A DNA stretch of 51,478 nucleotides from Tabrizicola soli. GTDB taxonomy: Bacteria > Pseudomonadota > Alphaproteobacteria > Rhodobacterales > Rhodobacteraceae. Position 1 is the first letter of the stretch. Every line of letters starts with the position of its first letter. The notes beneath the pieces are model-generated. The model had not been told where the DNA came from, did not search any database, and worked only from the letters and a program-made list of their open reading frames with translations. Both the position numbers and the translations under genes were made by a program. Positions 19,129 through 27,128 of this stretch are shown piece by piece. The DNA is taken from contig NZ_JAEACP010000028.1 of the NCBI RefSeq assembly GCF_015999335.1, positions 1 through 51,478 on the forward strand, read 5' to 3'.

Positions 19129-19866
19129 TACGGTGGCGCGCGAACCTGCGCTTGGCGCCAGTCTGGCCGCTGCCGAAGCTGCCCTCGACGCCTTGCGCAC
19201 CGCTGCCTCCGACCTTGCCACCGCCGAGGCGCGCCTGACCCGCGCGAAAGGCGCCGTCGACCAGGCCCGCGGCACCGAACAGAAGGCGCGCGAGGAGCTG
19301 GCCGGCCTGAATGCCCATATCGCGGCTTTGGCCGAGGAAGGGATCGAGGAACGCCTGTCCGCAATCGCCGGCCAGCGCGCCGAGGCCGAGGCGCGCGCTA
19401 TGAAGCCGAGGTTCGGGCGCTGACCCGCCTGCGCCGCGCGCTGGACGAGGCGCGGACCAGGGCCCGCGACGCCTATTTCGGACCGGTGCTGCGCGAACTG
19501 CAGCCGCTGCTTGCCATCCTCCACCCCGGGGCGAGCCTCGGCATCGACGACAGCACGCTCTTGCCCGCGACCTTGACCCGCGACGGCCAGGCCGAGGCGC
19601 TGGAGATCCTCTCGGGCGGCACCCGCGAACAGGTGGCGATCCTGACCCGCCTCGCCTTCGCGCGCCTCTTCGCCGCCTCGGGCCGCCCCGTTCCCGTCAT
19701 CCTCGACGATGCCCTCGTCCATTCCGACGACGACCGGATCGAGGCCATGTGCGACGCCCTGCACAGGACGGCCCGCGACCAGCAGATCCTGGTGCTCACC
19801 TGCCGCCAACGCGCCTTCGCGGCGCTGGGGGGCGAACGGGCCGAGGTCCGGGTAGAGAGTGTGTGA
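19129..19866 (+). pseudogene. C-terminal fragment of an SMC/RecN-like AAA ATPase, frameshifted
   Basis: From about 19135 the plus strand encodes a coiled coil (LAAAEAALDALRTAASDLAT and following), then after a frameshift near 19398 continues as YEAEVRALTRLRRALDEART. The C-terminal ATPase lobe follows, with ABC signature LSGGTREQVAILTRL and Walker B PVILDDALVHSDDDR. A one-base loss in GAGGCGCGCGCTATG accounts for the shift. Such ATPases form chromosomal SMC-nuclease pairs with a metallophosphatase. The N-terminal lobe is absent. The fragment abuts the antisense tape measure gene directly, marking a recombination junction. Confidence 0.7.
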
Positions 19867-19993
19867 GTGGGTGCCGTGGCGTATCGAAACCGGGACTGTC
19901 GGCTCCAATATGCGCATCTGGATAAAGGCTTGCGCTATGGTTTCGGTGGCCGAAGAAGTGGCGTCGGATGGCGACGCGGGCCACATGATGCCT

Positions 19994-20152
19994 TCAGGAG
20001 ATGGCGGTCGATAGCCGAGCAAGAAAACCCGCCAGCTTGCGCAGCCCCGATGACTCGCCGATTTCCTCGAATGAGGAACAGATATCTTCAGCATGATAGT
20101 CTGTTAGACCCTCCCTCCTGGTTTGTGGCTGCTCCGCATTCTGCGTCCGCAT
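19994..20152 (-). CDS. Putative small protein, 52 residues
   Basis: ATG 20152 to TGA 19994, 18 bases downstream of the P-loop ATPase gene on the same strand. It begins MRTQNAEQPQTRREG and continues DYHAEDICSSFEEIGE and GLRKLAGFLARLSTAIS, an acidic then amphipathic helical pattern that looks coding. Its first codons lie in a 19-bp sequence that recurs inverted at 21803-21821. No family recognised; it could also be the tail of a longer lost gene. Confidence 0.4.
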   Translation of the reverse strand: MRTQNAEQPQTRREGLTDYHAEDICSSFEEIGESSGLRKLAGFLARLSTAIS

Positions 20153-20159
20153 CGTCCGC
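20141..20159 (-). repeat. 19-bp inverted repeat, left copy
   Basis: The minus strand reads GCGGACGATGCGGACGCAG. The identical 19 bases occur on the plus strand at 21803-21821, so the P-loop ATPase gene and its upstream region are bracketed by an inverted pair about 1.65 kb apart. The unit is itself a near-direct repeat of GCGGACG. Confidence 0.6.
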
Positions 20160-20170
20160 ACTGACCAAGG

Positions 20171-21613
20171 TCACAGTTCTTCCCGGCAGAGCCGAATGAT
20201 GCGCTCCCGGCCATGGCCGCGGCGGTCGAACCTCAGGCTGATCCCGATCCTGCTCAGAGCCGGTGCGATCCGCCGGAGGTGATCCGACAGGAGCCTGGCA
20301 GACCGCGGCCAGTCTTGCGGCACCGGCAGGCTGGACGTTCCCCGCAGGGTTTCGTCCAAGCGCGTCGCGGTGCCCTCCCAGATGTCGCGGCGGGCAAGAA
20401 TCTCGCAGATCCGCGGGGCAAGCGGATCTTCATCGATGGTCGCCTCGTTGATCTGGCGAATGTTTCGCTGGTAGGCAGAGAGGAAGGCGCCCTCCTCTTT
20501 GGCATAGGCAGGCTCGCAGGCAATTCCCCAGAGCGCAAAATCGGCCATGCGCGGCAGCGGGGTCGACTGCGCGATGCTGTTTTGCCGGCCGAGTCCGGTC
20601 GACAGCGCCGCGCACAGAGCCCCAAGCAGAGAAGGGCGAGCCGCTTCGAAGGCGCGCATGACCGCCGCATGTGGTTGCCGTTCGTCGTCCGGGACCTTGC
20701 TGAGGGTCACGGTGATGGTCCGGTCTGCCAGGTCAGGTCGGACGAAGGAATGACCAATGCCGTTGCAGATGATCGGATTGCACGCAGAGAGGTAGACCTC
20801 GTCCGCATCCGAGTAATTCTTTCGTGTCGCGAATGTTGCTCCCGTCGCCAGGCGGCAGAGGGCATCGGACATGGAGTGGGTGATGGTCGACACATTGTCG
20901 AAAGTCAGCAGGTGCCCATGTTGGGCCGCCAGGAAAAGGTCGCGCTCCGACTTGGGCATGGACCGCACGCCGCTCACGCGCGGGTCCACCAGGCTTCCAA
21001 GAATCTCGGTGGCTGTCGTTTTTGCGGTGCCTTGGCTCCCGAACAGGTACAGCAAGGGGAATGGCTGCACGCCGGCCAGCGTCCCGAGCAGATGTGCGAT
21101 AACCAGGAGGCGCTCGCCAGGGTCGTCGATCCGCAAAAAGTCCCACAAGGCGTCCAGGCTACCACTCGGAACCGGATCGGGGAGGGGCAGCATGCCCGCG
21201 GTCCGGCGAAAACGGATCGGCGAGTGTTCCAGGATGCGCCAGCCGGTCGCATCGATTTCGATGACGCGCCAGTCCGGGTCGCACAGGTCGATATAGATGC
21301 GATCTGCAGCCCTGGCGACGCGAAGATGGACGTCTTCCACGACATCACCGAATTGGGCTTCCGCCTTCAGCGTATCGATGAATCTGGTGAGGTCCTTCTT
21401 CGGGAAGATCTGTCCGGTCTCCTTGCGCTGGAGCCGTTGGATCAGTTCGGCAAACTTATCGCCGTTGATCGGCCAGATTTCGCTATGACCGTCCTGCATG
21501 ACTTCTGCGAAGAGGACACCTGCCGGCGTGCGAAAAGGCATGGCAATTTCTGCCAGTTGGTCAGATGGCGCTTCATCCTCGGCGATATCTGGCATGGCGT
21601 TTGCGTGGTTCAT
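20171..21613 (-). CDS. P-loop ATPase of phage/plasmid replication type (helicase-like)
   Basis: A 480-residue protein starting MNHANAMPDIAEDEAPSD with GAAGGA upstream. It has a Walker A-like LFGSQGTAKTTAT (about residues 189-200), a Walker B-like HLLTFDNVS (about 233), and then DRTITVTLSKVPDDER, the arrangement of superfamily-3/DUF927-like helicase domains fused to primases in mobile elements. The N-terminal 150 residues (VLFAEVMQDGHSEIWPING) resemble the accessory domain of such proteins. No primase active site was seen. It may belong to an integrative element or plasmid. Two DnaA-box-like repeats lie upstream. The exact family is uncertain. Confidence 0.65.
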   Translation of the reverse strand: MNHANAMPDIAEDEAPSDQLAEIAMPFRTPAGVLFAEVMQDGHSEIWPINGDKFAELIQRLQRKETGQIFPKKDLTRFIDTLKAEAQFGDVVEDVHLRVARAADRIYIDLCDPDWRVIEIDATGWRILEHSPIRFRRTAGMLPLPDPVPSGSLDALWDFLRIDDPGERLLVIAHLLGTLAGVQPFPLLYLFGSQGTAKTTATEILGSLVDPRVSGVRSMPKSERDLFLAAQHGHLLTFDNVSTITHSMSDALCRLATGATFATRKNYSDADEVYLSACNPIICNGIGHSFVRPDLADRTITVTLSKVPDDERQPHAAVMRAFEAARPSLLGALCAALSTGLGRQNSIAQSTPLPRMADFALWGIACEPAYAKEEGAFLSAYQRNIRQINEATIDEDPLAPRICEILARRDIWEGTATRLDETLRGTSSLPVPQDWPRSARLLSDHLRRIAPALSRIGISLRFDRRGHGRERIIRLCREEL

Positions 21614-21984
21614 GCGGCGTCCTTCATGATGCCCGATCGCCCGGCGCCGAGACAGCGGCGCCCGTGCAGATCGAGGGGTTGCGGGAGATGCATGAAGGAT
21701 AGAGGAGCCAACCCTGTCCGACGACGGGGGCACCCCTTCAGAATGTGGACAACCGGGTTCCATGTCGTCCAACCCTGTGGACAACGGCGAATACTCTCTC
21801 GCGCGGACGATGCGGACGCAGACTCCACTGTCTATGCGGCTCACCCTGTTTACACAGTAGTTCCGGGATGTGTGTGATGTGGATGCTGTCCCTGGGTGTG
21901 ATGTAGGTTCTGGCAGAGGTGGGCACCGGCGATGTTCCGGTAGGGTCTGGTTGCTGACACCAACCTGGACCGGAGATTCCACCG
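21614..21984. other. Intergenic region with DnaA-box-like repeats, inverted repeat copy and IS256 left end
   Basis: About 370 bases without a gene. It contains TGTGGACAAC at 21744-21753 and again at 21776-21785; the core TTGTCCACA on the other strand differs from the DnaA box TTATCCACA at one base. A TGTTTACACAG occurs near 21848. The right copy of the 19-bp repeat (GCGGACGATGCGGACGCAG) is at 21803-21821. The stretch from about 21880 to 21984 is the leader of the IS256-type element. A replication origin or partition site is possible but not shown. Confidence 0.4.
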
Positions 21985-22068
21985 ATGACCACCGACATGA
22001 TGAACCTGCGTGACCTCGTCGAGACGGCCCCCGACGCCGATCTTCTGCGGGAGATGATCGGCTATGCC
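21985..22068 (+). pseudogene. IS256-family transposase, N-terminal 28 codons
   Basis: ATG 21985 reads MTTDMMNLRDLVETAPDA, then DLLREMIGYA, the start of IS256-family transposases of alphaproteobacteria. It is cut at 22068 by the IS21-type element. No downstream part of the gene is found on the far side of the IS21 element, so insertion was followed by deletion or rearrangement. Confidence 0.7.
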
Positions 22069-22774
22069 TGTGTTTCGGCGTGCAATTTTGACCCCCTAAG
22101 GCGGGGTATCGGCGTCCAATTTTGACCCCCCTGATGTTCTGTCGGACCGTCCGTTGCGAGGCAGCGGACGGAGGGGGAGTTGAAGCGGGTGGATACGATC
22201 GCGCGGGTCCGGCGGGCCTTCTATGTCCAGGGCTGGTCAGTGAAGAAGATCGTGCGGGAACTGCACGTGTCGCGGAATACCGTCCGGAAGATCCTGCGGT
22301 CTGACGAGACGGACTTCAGCTACGGGCGGGAGCGGCAGCCGATGCCGCGGATCGGGCCATGGCAGGGACAGCTCGAGCAATTCCTGTCGTCCAATGCGAG
22401 CAAGCCTTCACGGGAACGGTGACCCTGATCCGCATCTTCGAAGAGCTGCGCGGGTTCGGATACGAGGGCGGCTACGATGCGGTGCGCCGGTTCGCGAAGA
22501 GCTGGTCACAGAGCCGTGGCGCGGTGACGGCGGAAGCCTATGTGCCACTCTATTATGCACCTGGCGAGGCTTACCAGTTCGACTGGAGCCATGAGGTCGT
22601 GCTGATCTCGGGCGTCACGGTGACGGTGAAGGTGGCACATGTCCGGCTTTGCAACAGCCGGATGATGTTCGCCCGGGCCTACATGCGCGAGAGCCAGGAG
22701 ATGGTCTTCGACGCGCACGACCGGGCCTTTGCCTTCTTCAAGGGCACCTGCACGCGCGGGATCTACGACATCGA

Positions 22775-22806
22775 GCCATGAGCCGCCACTGGTTCAAGGC
22801 CATGGC
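22775..22806 (+). repeat. Hairpin element B inserted in istA
   Basis: GCCATGAGCC (22775-22784), 13-base loop GCCACTGGTTCAA, then GGCCATGGC (22798-22806); the stem pairs with one bulged A. Stem-loop size and loop sequence match the second element at 23111-23143, with 10 of 13 loop bases identical and three transitions. It replaces coding sequence between GIYD and the next istA block. Confidence 0.6.
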
Positions 22807-23110
22807 GAGGGAAGACGGCGGTGGAGGCGGTCTTCACCGGCAAGGAACGCCATTACAACCGCCGCTTCCTGCAGATGTGCAGCCACTACTTGGTCCAGCC
22901 AGTCGCCTGCACCCCGGCATCGGGCTGGGAGAAGGGTCAGGTCGAGAACCAGGTCGGGCTGGTGCGGGAGCGGTTCTTCACGCCACGCCTGCGAGTGAAG
23001 AGCCTGGACGAGCTGAACGCCTGGCTGATGGACAAATGCGTGGCCTATGCCAAGGCGCACCGCCATCCCGAAGAGGCCGACAAGACGATCTGGGAGAGGT
23101 TCGAGGATGA

Positions 23111-23143
23111 GCCATTGTGCGCCATTGGTCCGAGCACAATGGC
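23111..23143 (+). repeat. Hairpin element A inserted in istA
   Basis: GCCATTGTGC (23111-23120), loop GCCATTGGTCCGA (13 bases), GCACAATGGC (23134-23143): a perfect 10-bp stem. It sits where istA homologues run uninterrupted from FEDE into the PHLVPYVG block. The outer bases GCCAT...ATGGCGA are the same as in element B. Confidence 0.65.
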
Positions 23144-23752
23144 GAATGCGCCCCCATCTCGTGCCCTATGTCGGCCCCTTCGACGGCTTCCACAGCGTGC
23201 CGGCTTCCGTATCGAAGACCTGCACGGTGCGGTTCGACAACAACAAATACTCGGTGCTGGCCACGGCGGTCGGGCGGCCCGTCGAGGTGCATGCCTATGC
23301 CGACCGGATCGTCATTCGCCAGGACGGCGTCATCGTCGGTGAACATGCCCGCGCCTTCGGCCGCGGCCAGACTGTCTATGATCCATGGCACTATGTGCCT
23401 GTTCTGGCGCGCAAACCTGGAGCGCTGCGCAATGGTGCTCCGTTCAGGGACTGGGTTCTCCCGCCTGCGATGACCGCGATCCGGCGCAAGCTGAAGGGCA
23501 GCGACGATGGTGACCGGCAGATGGTGCAGATCCTGAGCTGCGTGCCGGATGACGGGCTGCAGGCCGTCGAGGCCGCCTGCCGCGAGGCCGTCGATCAAGG
23601 TGTCCATTCTGCGCCGGTCGTCATCAACATCCTTGCCCGACGACGCGACCCAACCCCGCCGCCACCTCTACTGACCCCCACCGCGCTGCGCCTGACCCAC
23701 GAGCCCGTGGCCGATTGCGCCCGCTACGACAGCCTCAGGAGAACCAGCCGAC

Positions 23753-24481
23753 ATGGAACGCACCCAAATCCTCGACCTGATGGGCAGCCTCAAGCTCTAC
23801 GGGATGCGCAGCGCCTATGACGAGGTGATGGCCGCAGGTATCAAGCGCCAGCACGAACCGCCTCGCATCGTCGGCGACCTGCTGCAGTCCGAGATTGCGG
23901 AGAAGCAGGCCAGATCCATCCGCTACCAGATGACCGTGGCAAAGCTGCCGCTGGCCAAGGACATCGAAGAGTTCGACTTCACCGGCACGCCGATCAACGA
24001 GGGCTTGGTCCGGGAACTAGCCAATGGCAGCTTCGTCACCGACCAGCGCAACGTGGTTCTCATCGGCGGCACCGGGACCGGCAAGACCCACCTCGCCATT
24101 GCCATCGCCCGTGCGCTGATCCGTAACGGCACCCGTGGCCGCTTCTTCAACGTCGTCGATCTGGTGAACCGGCTGGAGACCGAGACCCGCGGTGGCAAAC
24201 AGGGGCGGTTGGCCGACTACATGACCCGCCTCGACTTCGTCATCCTCGACGAACTCGGCTATCTGCCCTTCGCGCAGTCCGGCGGCCAGCTCCTGTTCCA
24301 CCTGATCAGCCGCCTCTACGAACGAACCTCGATCATAGTCACCACCAATCTTGCCTTCGGAGAGTGGCCGACTGTCTTCGGCGACGCCAAGATGACCACG
24401 GCACTCCTCGACCGCCTGACCCACCACTGCGAGATCATCGAGACCGGCAACGAGTCCTGGCGATTCAAAAACCGCGCCTGA
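23753..24481 (+). CDS. istB: IstB ATP-binding transposition helper
   Basis: A 242-residue AAA+ protein. Walker A is [17 protein letters not shown] (about residues 103-119) and Walker B is [12 protein letters not shown], with the typical IstB N-terminus [20 protein letters not shown] and C-terminus ENRA-like SWRFKNRA. IstB shapes target DNA and recruits IstA. The start overlaps the end of istA as usual. It is intact although its partner is broken, so it could only act in trans with another copy. Confidence 0.95.
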   Translation: MERTQILDLMGSLKLYGMRSAYDEVMAAGIKRQHEPPRIVGDLLQSEIAEKQARSIRYQMTVAKLPLAKDIEEFDFTGTPINEGLVRELANGSFVTDQRNVVLIGGTGTGKTHLAIAIARALIRNGTRGRFFNVVDLVNRLETETRGGKQGRLADYMTRLDFVILDELGYLPFAQSGGQLLFHLISRLYERTSIIVTTNLAFGEWPTVFGDAKMTTALLDRLTHHCEIIETGNESWRFKNRA

Positions 24482-24609
24482 GCCCGATCAGGGCCTGACC
24501 CGCCTCCACTCTGTGATCAGTTCCGTCGGCTCAGGCCCTGATCTCAACGTCGCAAAGGGGGTCAATTTTGGACGCCGATACGGGGTCAGTTTTGCGCGCC
24601 GATTTGACA

Positions 24610-24735
24610 GGATGATCTTCAACCACAGTTCGGCGGCGGCCATGGTGTTGTAGCGGGGATCGACGGCGAAGACCGCCATGAGTTGCCCGGCATCGGCTCA
24701 TCGTCGGTGACGGGGGAGCGGTCTTGATCATTCAT
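24610..24735 (-). pseudogene. Unidentified gene start, frameshifted and cut by IS21
   Basis: The minus strand from ATG 24735 reads MNDQDRSPVTDDEPMPG and then, one frame over, QLMAVFAVDPRYNTMAAAEL up to the IS21 end. The composition is protein-like in both pieces, suggesting one gene with a frameshift whose 3' part was removed by the IS21 insertion. I do not recognise the family. Confidence 0.35.
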
Positions 24736-24793
24736 GGCCGTTCTTTCCGTTGTTTCTGTGGACCTGAAATCCGAAGATCAGGGAGGTTTGCCT

Positions 24794-24820
24794 TGATAGC
24801 AATGCTAGCATCGCCTATCT
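24794..24820 (+). promoter_or_regulatory. Probable FitA-type operator
   Basis: TGATAGCA (24794-24801) is identical to the half-site described for FitA of Neisseria. It is followed by the perfect palindrome ATGCTAGCAT (24802-24811) and an imperfect opposing half-site CCTATC (24814-24819); GATAG/CTATC form an inverted pair. It lies 26-52 bases upstream of the antitoxin start, where autorepression would act. Confidence 0.65.
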
Positions 24821-24845
24821 GGAAGGGACAGGTCAGGAGGGTCTC

Positions 24846-25094
24846 ATGGCGAACATCACGATTCGAAATCTGGATGACTCCGTAAAGCACGGCTTGCGTC
24901 TGCGGGCCGCAAGGCATGGCCGTTCGATGGAAGACGAGGTGCGCCATATTCTGCGGGATGCGGTGGATCGGCCTGCCCGGCCCGTCGATCTCGCGGCGCG
25001 CATCAGGGCGCGGGTCGAAAAGTTCGGCGGGGTCGAACTCGACCTTCCGCCGCGCGAGCCGCTGCGCGAACCTCCGGCTTTCGGGCAGGTGTGA
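24846..25094 (+). CDS. fitA: FitA/VapB-like ribbon-helix-helix antitoxin
   Basis: An 82-residue protein. The N-terminal ANITIRNLDDSVKHGLRLRA and HGRSMEDEVRHILRDAV form the Arc/FitA ribbon-helix-helix; the C-terminal tail ending REPLREPPAFGQV contains the Arg that inserts into the PIN toxin active site. The ribosome binding site AGGAGG (24835-24840) is optimal. It is followed after 3 bases by the PIN toxin gene. It should repress the operon through the operator upstream. Confidence 0.9.
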   Translation: MANITIRNLDDSVKHGLRLRAARHGRSMEDEVRHILRDAVDRPARPVDLAARIRARVEKFGGVELDLPPREPLREPPAFGQV

Positions 25095-25097
25095 TCG

Positions 25098-25520
25098 GTG
25101 ATCATTCTCGATACCAATGTCATCTCGGAGCTGTTGCGCCCCGCCCCGGAAGTGCGGGTCGAACGCTGGCTTGCCGCCCAGAATGGCATCATGGTTTTCC
25201 TGACTGCCATAACCGAGGCCGAACTGCGCTATGGAATCGCGGTGATGCCTGATGGTCGACGCCGCGCGGGTATAGCGATGATGCTGGACAGCATCCTGCG
25301 CGAGGATTTCGCTGGCCGTATCCTGCCGTTCGACAGCCCTGCGGCCGAGGCATTCGCGGCAATCGCCGCCGCCCGCCGCTCGGCAGGCCGCCCCATTGCA
25401 CAGGCGGATTGCCAGATCGCCGCCATAGCCCACGCCGCGGGGGCATCTCTAGCCACCCGGAACGTCCGGGACTTCGCGGACTGCGGGATCCGGATCGTGA
25501 ATCCTTGGGAGGCGGAATAG
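25098..25520 (+). CDS. fitB: FitB/VapC-like PIN-domain ribonuclease toxin
   Basis: A 140-residue PIN-domain protein. MIILDTNVISELLRP carries the first acidic residue (D5), TAITEAELRYGIAVMP the conserved Glu, and RPIAQADCQIAAIAH the third Asp, with ATRNVRDFADCG the last. All catalytic acids are present, so it is likely an active Mg2+-dependent RNase. The start is GTG 25098, 3 bases after the antitoxin stop. Confidence 0.92.
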   Translation: MIILDTNVISELLRPAPEVRVERWLAAQNGIMVFLTAITEAELRYGIAVMPDGRRRAGIAMMLDSILREDFAGRILPFDSPAAEAFAAIAAARRSAGRPIAQADCQIAAIAHAAGASLATRNVRDFADCGIRIVNPWEAE

Positions 25521-25583
25521 GGGATGACCGGCTTTCAAGCATATAAGATGCGGCAGCCGGAGTTAAGTCGCGTGAGCGCAAAT

Positions 25584-26085
25584 TCACCCCAAACTGGTCC
25601 TGCCGGTCTCGACTACGCTTTTGCCGCCGCCCTGCTTGCACACCGCGATATGGGTAGGAATGCGATCTTTTATCGCCTCGACATGGCTGATAACGCCGAC
25701 CTGGCGACCTCGCGATTGCAGGCTTTCCAGTGCGTCGAGGGCCAGATCGAGGCTGCCCGTGTCCAAGGAGCCGGAGCCCTCGTCGATGAACAGGGTGGTG
25801 GCCAGCTCTCCCTGGCCGCCCATCCTTGACAGCGCCAGTGCAAGTGTCAGCGAGACGAGGAAGCGTTCGCCGCCCGACAGGCCGCGGGTGTGCGGGCCAT
25901 GTCGTGGCCCTCGACTTGAAGCGCCAGATTGGCGGCGCGGCGCAAGCGGCAACGCTGGTTCAGGTCGGCCAGCTGGCGATTGGCGTGATCTACCGGCATA
26001 TCCAGCGCAATCGACTGCGCGACTCGCGCGAAACGGTCGCCATTGTGCGAACCAACGGCGCGGTTTGGCCGATGTGCCCGTTGGC
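25584..26085 (-). pseudogene. sbcC: SbcC C-terminal fragment, frameshifted
   Basis: The minus strand from about 26085 reads RFARVAQSIALDMPVDHANR, then QLADLNQRCRLRRAANLAL. After a frameshift near 25895 it continues TRGLSGGERFLVSLTLALAL and LFIDEGSGSLDTGSLDLAL, ending VISHVEAIKDRIPTHIAV. These are the ABC signature, Walker B and D-loop of the exonuclease subunit SbcC. The zinc hook and N-terminal lobe are missing. It directly precedes the operator of the large operon and has opposite orientation. Confidence 0.8.
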
Positions 26086-26151
26086 AAGGATGCGCGTCGG
26101 AGCTCCGCCGGTCGAATCCGGGTGGCTTGACAGCCTGCAGTCCGTATGTAT

Positions 26152-26192
26152 AAAAACTATATGGGACCTACAAGGCATCCCATATAGTTTTT
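26152..26192 (+). promoter_or_regulatory. Perfect 15-bp inverted repeat, putative operator of the WYL regulator
   Basis: AAAAACTATATGGGA (26152-26166) and TCCCATATAGTTTTT (26178-26192) are exact reverse complements with an 11-base spacer, 22 bases upstream of the GTG start of the regulator. BrxR/CapW-type WYL repressors bind such inverted repeats over their own promoters. The AT-rich arms stand out from the GC-rich surroundings and could include the -10 region. The hairpin could also act at RNA level, but no T-run terminator layout is present. Confidence 0.8.
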
Positions 26193-26213
26193 ACTCTTAT
26201 TCGGACGACTGAT

Positions 26214-27107
26214 GTGAAGTGGAGCGTCGAGCGACGGCTGGAATTCCTCGAGTTCCGCCTGTTCTGGGAGGGCGGTGTAAATCGCGCCGACCTGATCGAG
26301 ATGTTCGGCGTCTCGGTCCCGCAGGCGTCCAAGGATCTGACGCTTTATCAGGAAAAGGCTCCCGGCAACGCCTTCTATGACAAGAGTGCCCGGCGCTATG
26401 TCGCAGGGGCGGGGTTCCGGCCAGTGTTCCTCGACCCCGACCCGGACGCCTGGCTTTTGCGGCTGCGCTCGGCGGCGGAGGGGTTTGCGGATGCGGGTGC
26501 CAACTGGCTCGCCGCCCCGCCCGAAGCCGACATAGCACTGACACCGCGCCGCAAGGTCGATACTGCGGCGCTGCGCGGTATTCTGGCGGCGCTGCGCGAA
26601 GGCGCGTCGCTGGAGATCCTCTACCAGTCGATGAGTCCCGCGCGGCCCGATCCGGTGTGGCGGCGCATTTCTCCGCATGCCTTCGGCTATGATGGTTTCC
26701 GTTGGCATGTGAGGGCCTGGTGCCACGAGACGGGAAAATTCAAGGATTTTCTGCTGCCGCGTGTTCTCGATATCGGAGGGCGCGGTGCCGCAGGCGCCAG
26801 CGGGGAGCAGGATCGGCTCTGGCATGACCACTTCGATATCGTCATCACGCCACACCCAAAGCTATCCGCGGGCCAGCAGGCGGTGGTTGCTCGGGACTAT
26901 GGTATGGTGGATGGGCGCGCCGCGCTTACCACACGCTACGCCATGCTGTTTTACGTTCTCAAACGTCTCGGTCTTTTGGAGGATGCGCGGAGCCGCGATC
27001 CTCGTACGCAGCATATCGTAGCAGAGAGCGATGCGGCGGTCGCCGCAGCCCTCCGTCGGGCGAATTTTGAGTTCGACGAGGCGGGGCAGACAGGCGGCGG
27101 GTCATGA
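26214..27107 (+). CDS. BrxR/CapW-like WYL-domain transcriptional regulator
   Basis: A 297-residue protein with an N-terminal winged HTH (residues 5-50, VERRLEFLEFRLFWEGGVNR and VSVPQASKDLTLYQEKAPG), a WYL domain (about 125-200, LEILYQSMSPARPDPVWRRI then PHAFGYDGFRWHVRAW) and a C-terminal WCX-like domain (HPKLSAGQQAVVARDYGM). These regulators head many BREX, CBASS and other defence operons and respond to infection-linked ligands. The GTG at 26214 is used; the overlapping ATG at 26212 is out of frame. It is 21 bases upstream of the next gene, and the inverted repeat upstream is its likely operator. Confidence 0.88.
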   Translation: MKWSVERRLEFLEFRLFWEGGVNRADLIEMFGVSVPQASKDLTLYQEKAPGNAFYDKSARRYVAGAGFRPVFLDPDPDAWLLRLRSAAEGFADAGANWLAAPPEADIALTPRRKVDTAALRGILAALREGASLEILYQSMSPARPDPVWRRISPHAFGYDGFRWHVRAWCHETGKFKDFLLPRVLDIGGRGAAGASGEQDRLWHDHFDIVITPHPKLSAGQQAVVARDYGMVDGRAALTTRYAMLFYVLKRLGLLEDARSRDPRTQHIVAESDAAVAAALRRANFEFDEAGQTGGGS

Positions 27108-27128
27108 TCTTGGCAAGAGGGTCGTGCG

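Larger units (their letters stand above)
22180..23820 (+). pseudogene. istA: IstA transposase of IS21 family, broken
   Basis: Starts with TTG at 22180 after GGAGGGGG: MKRVDTIARVRRAFYVQGWS and HTH block VKKIVRELHVSRNTVRKIL. A one-base loss near 22420 (GAACGGTGACCC) shifts the frame to TLIRIFEELRGFGYEGGYDA and the integrase core (AYQFDWSHEVV). Two hairpin insertions (22775-22806 and 23111-23143) break it again, after GIYD and after FEDE. The C-terminal part (FDGFHSVPASVSKTCTVRF and on) is readable. At least three lesions mean no active IstA is made. Confidence 0.85.
22069..24609 (+). mobile_element. IS21-family insertion sequence (2.54 kb)
   Basis: Bounded by TGTGTTTCGGCG on the left and by the complement of TGTCAAATCGGCGCG on the right. 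Each end has two internal copies of the transposase-binding repeat. Left: TTTCGGCG...TTTTGACCCC at 22073-22095 and TATCGGCG...TTTTGACCCC at 22107-22129. Right: inverted copies at 24557-24580 and 24582-24605. It carries istA (broken) and istB (intact). The flanks GGCTATGCC and GGATGATC show no target duplication. Confidence 0.85.
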
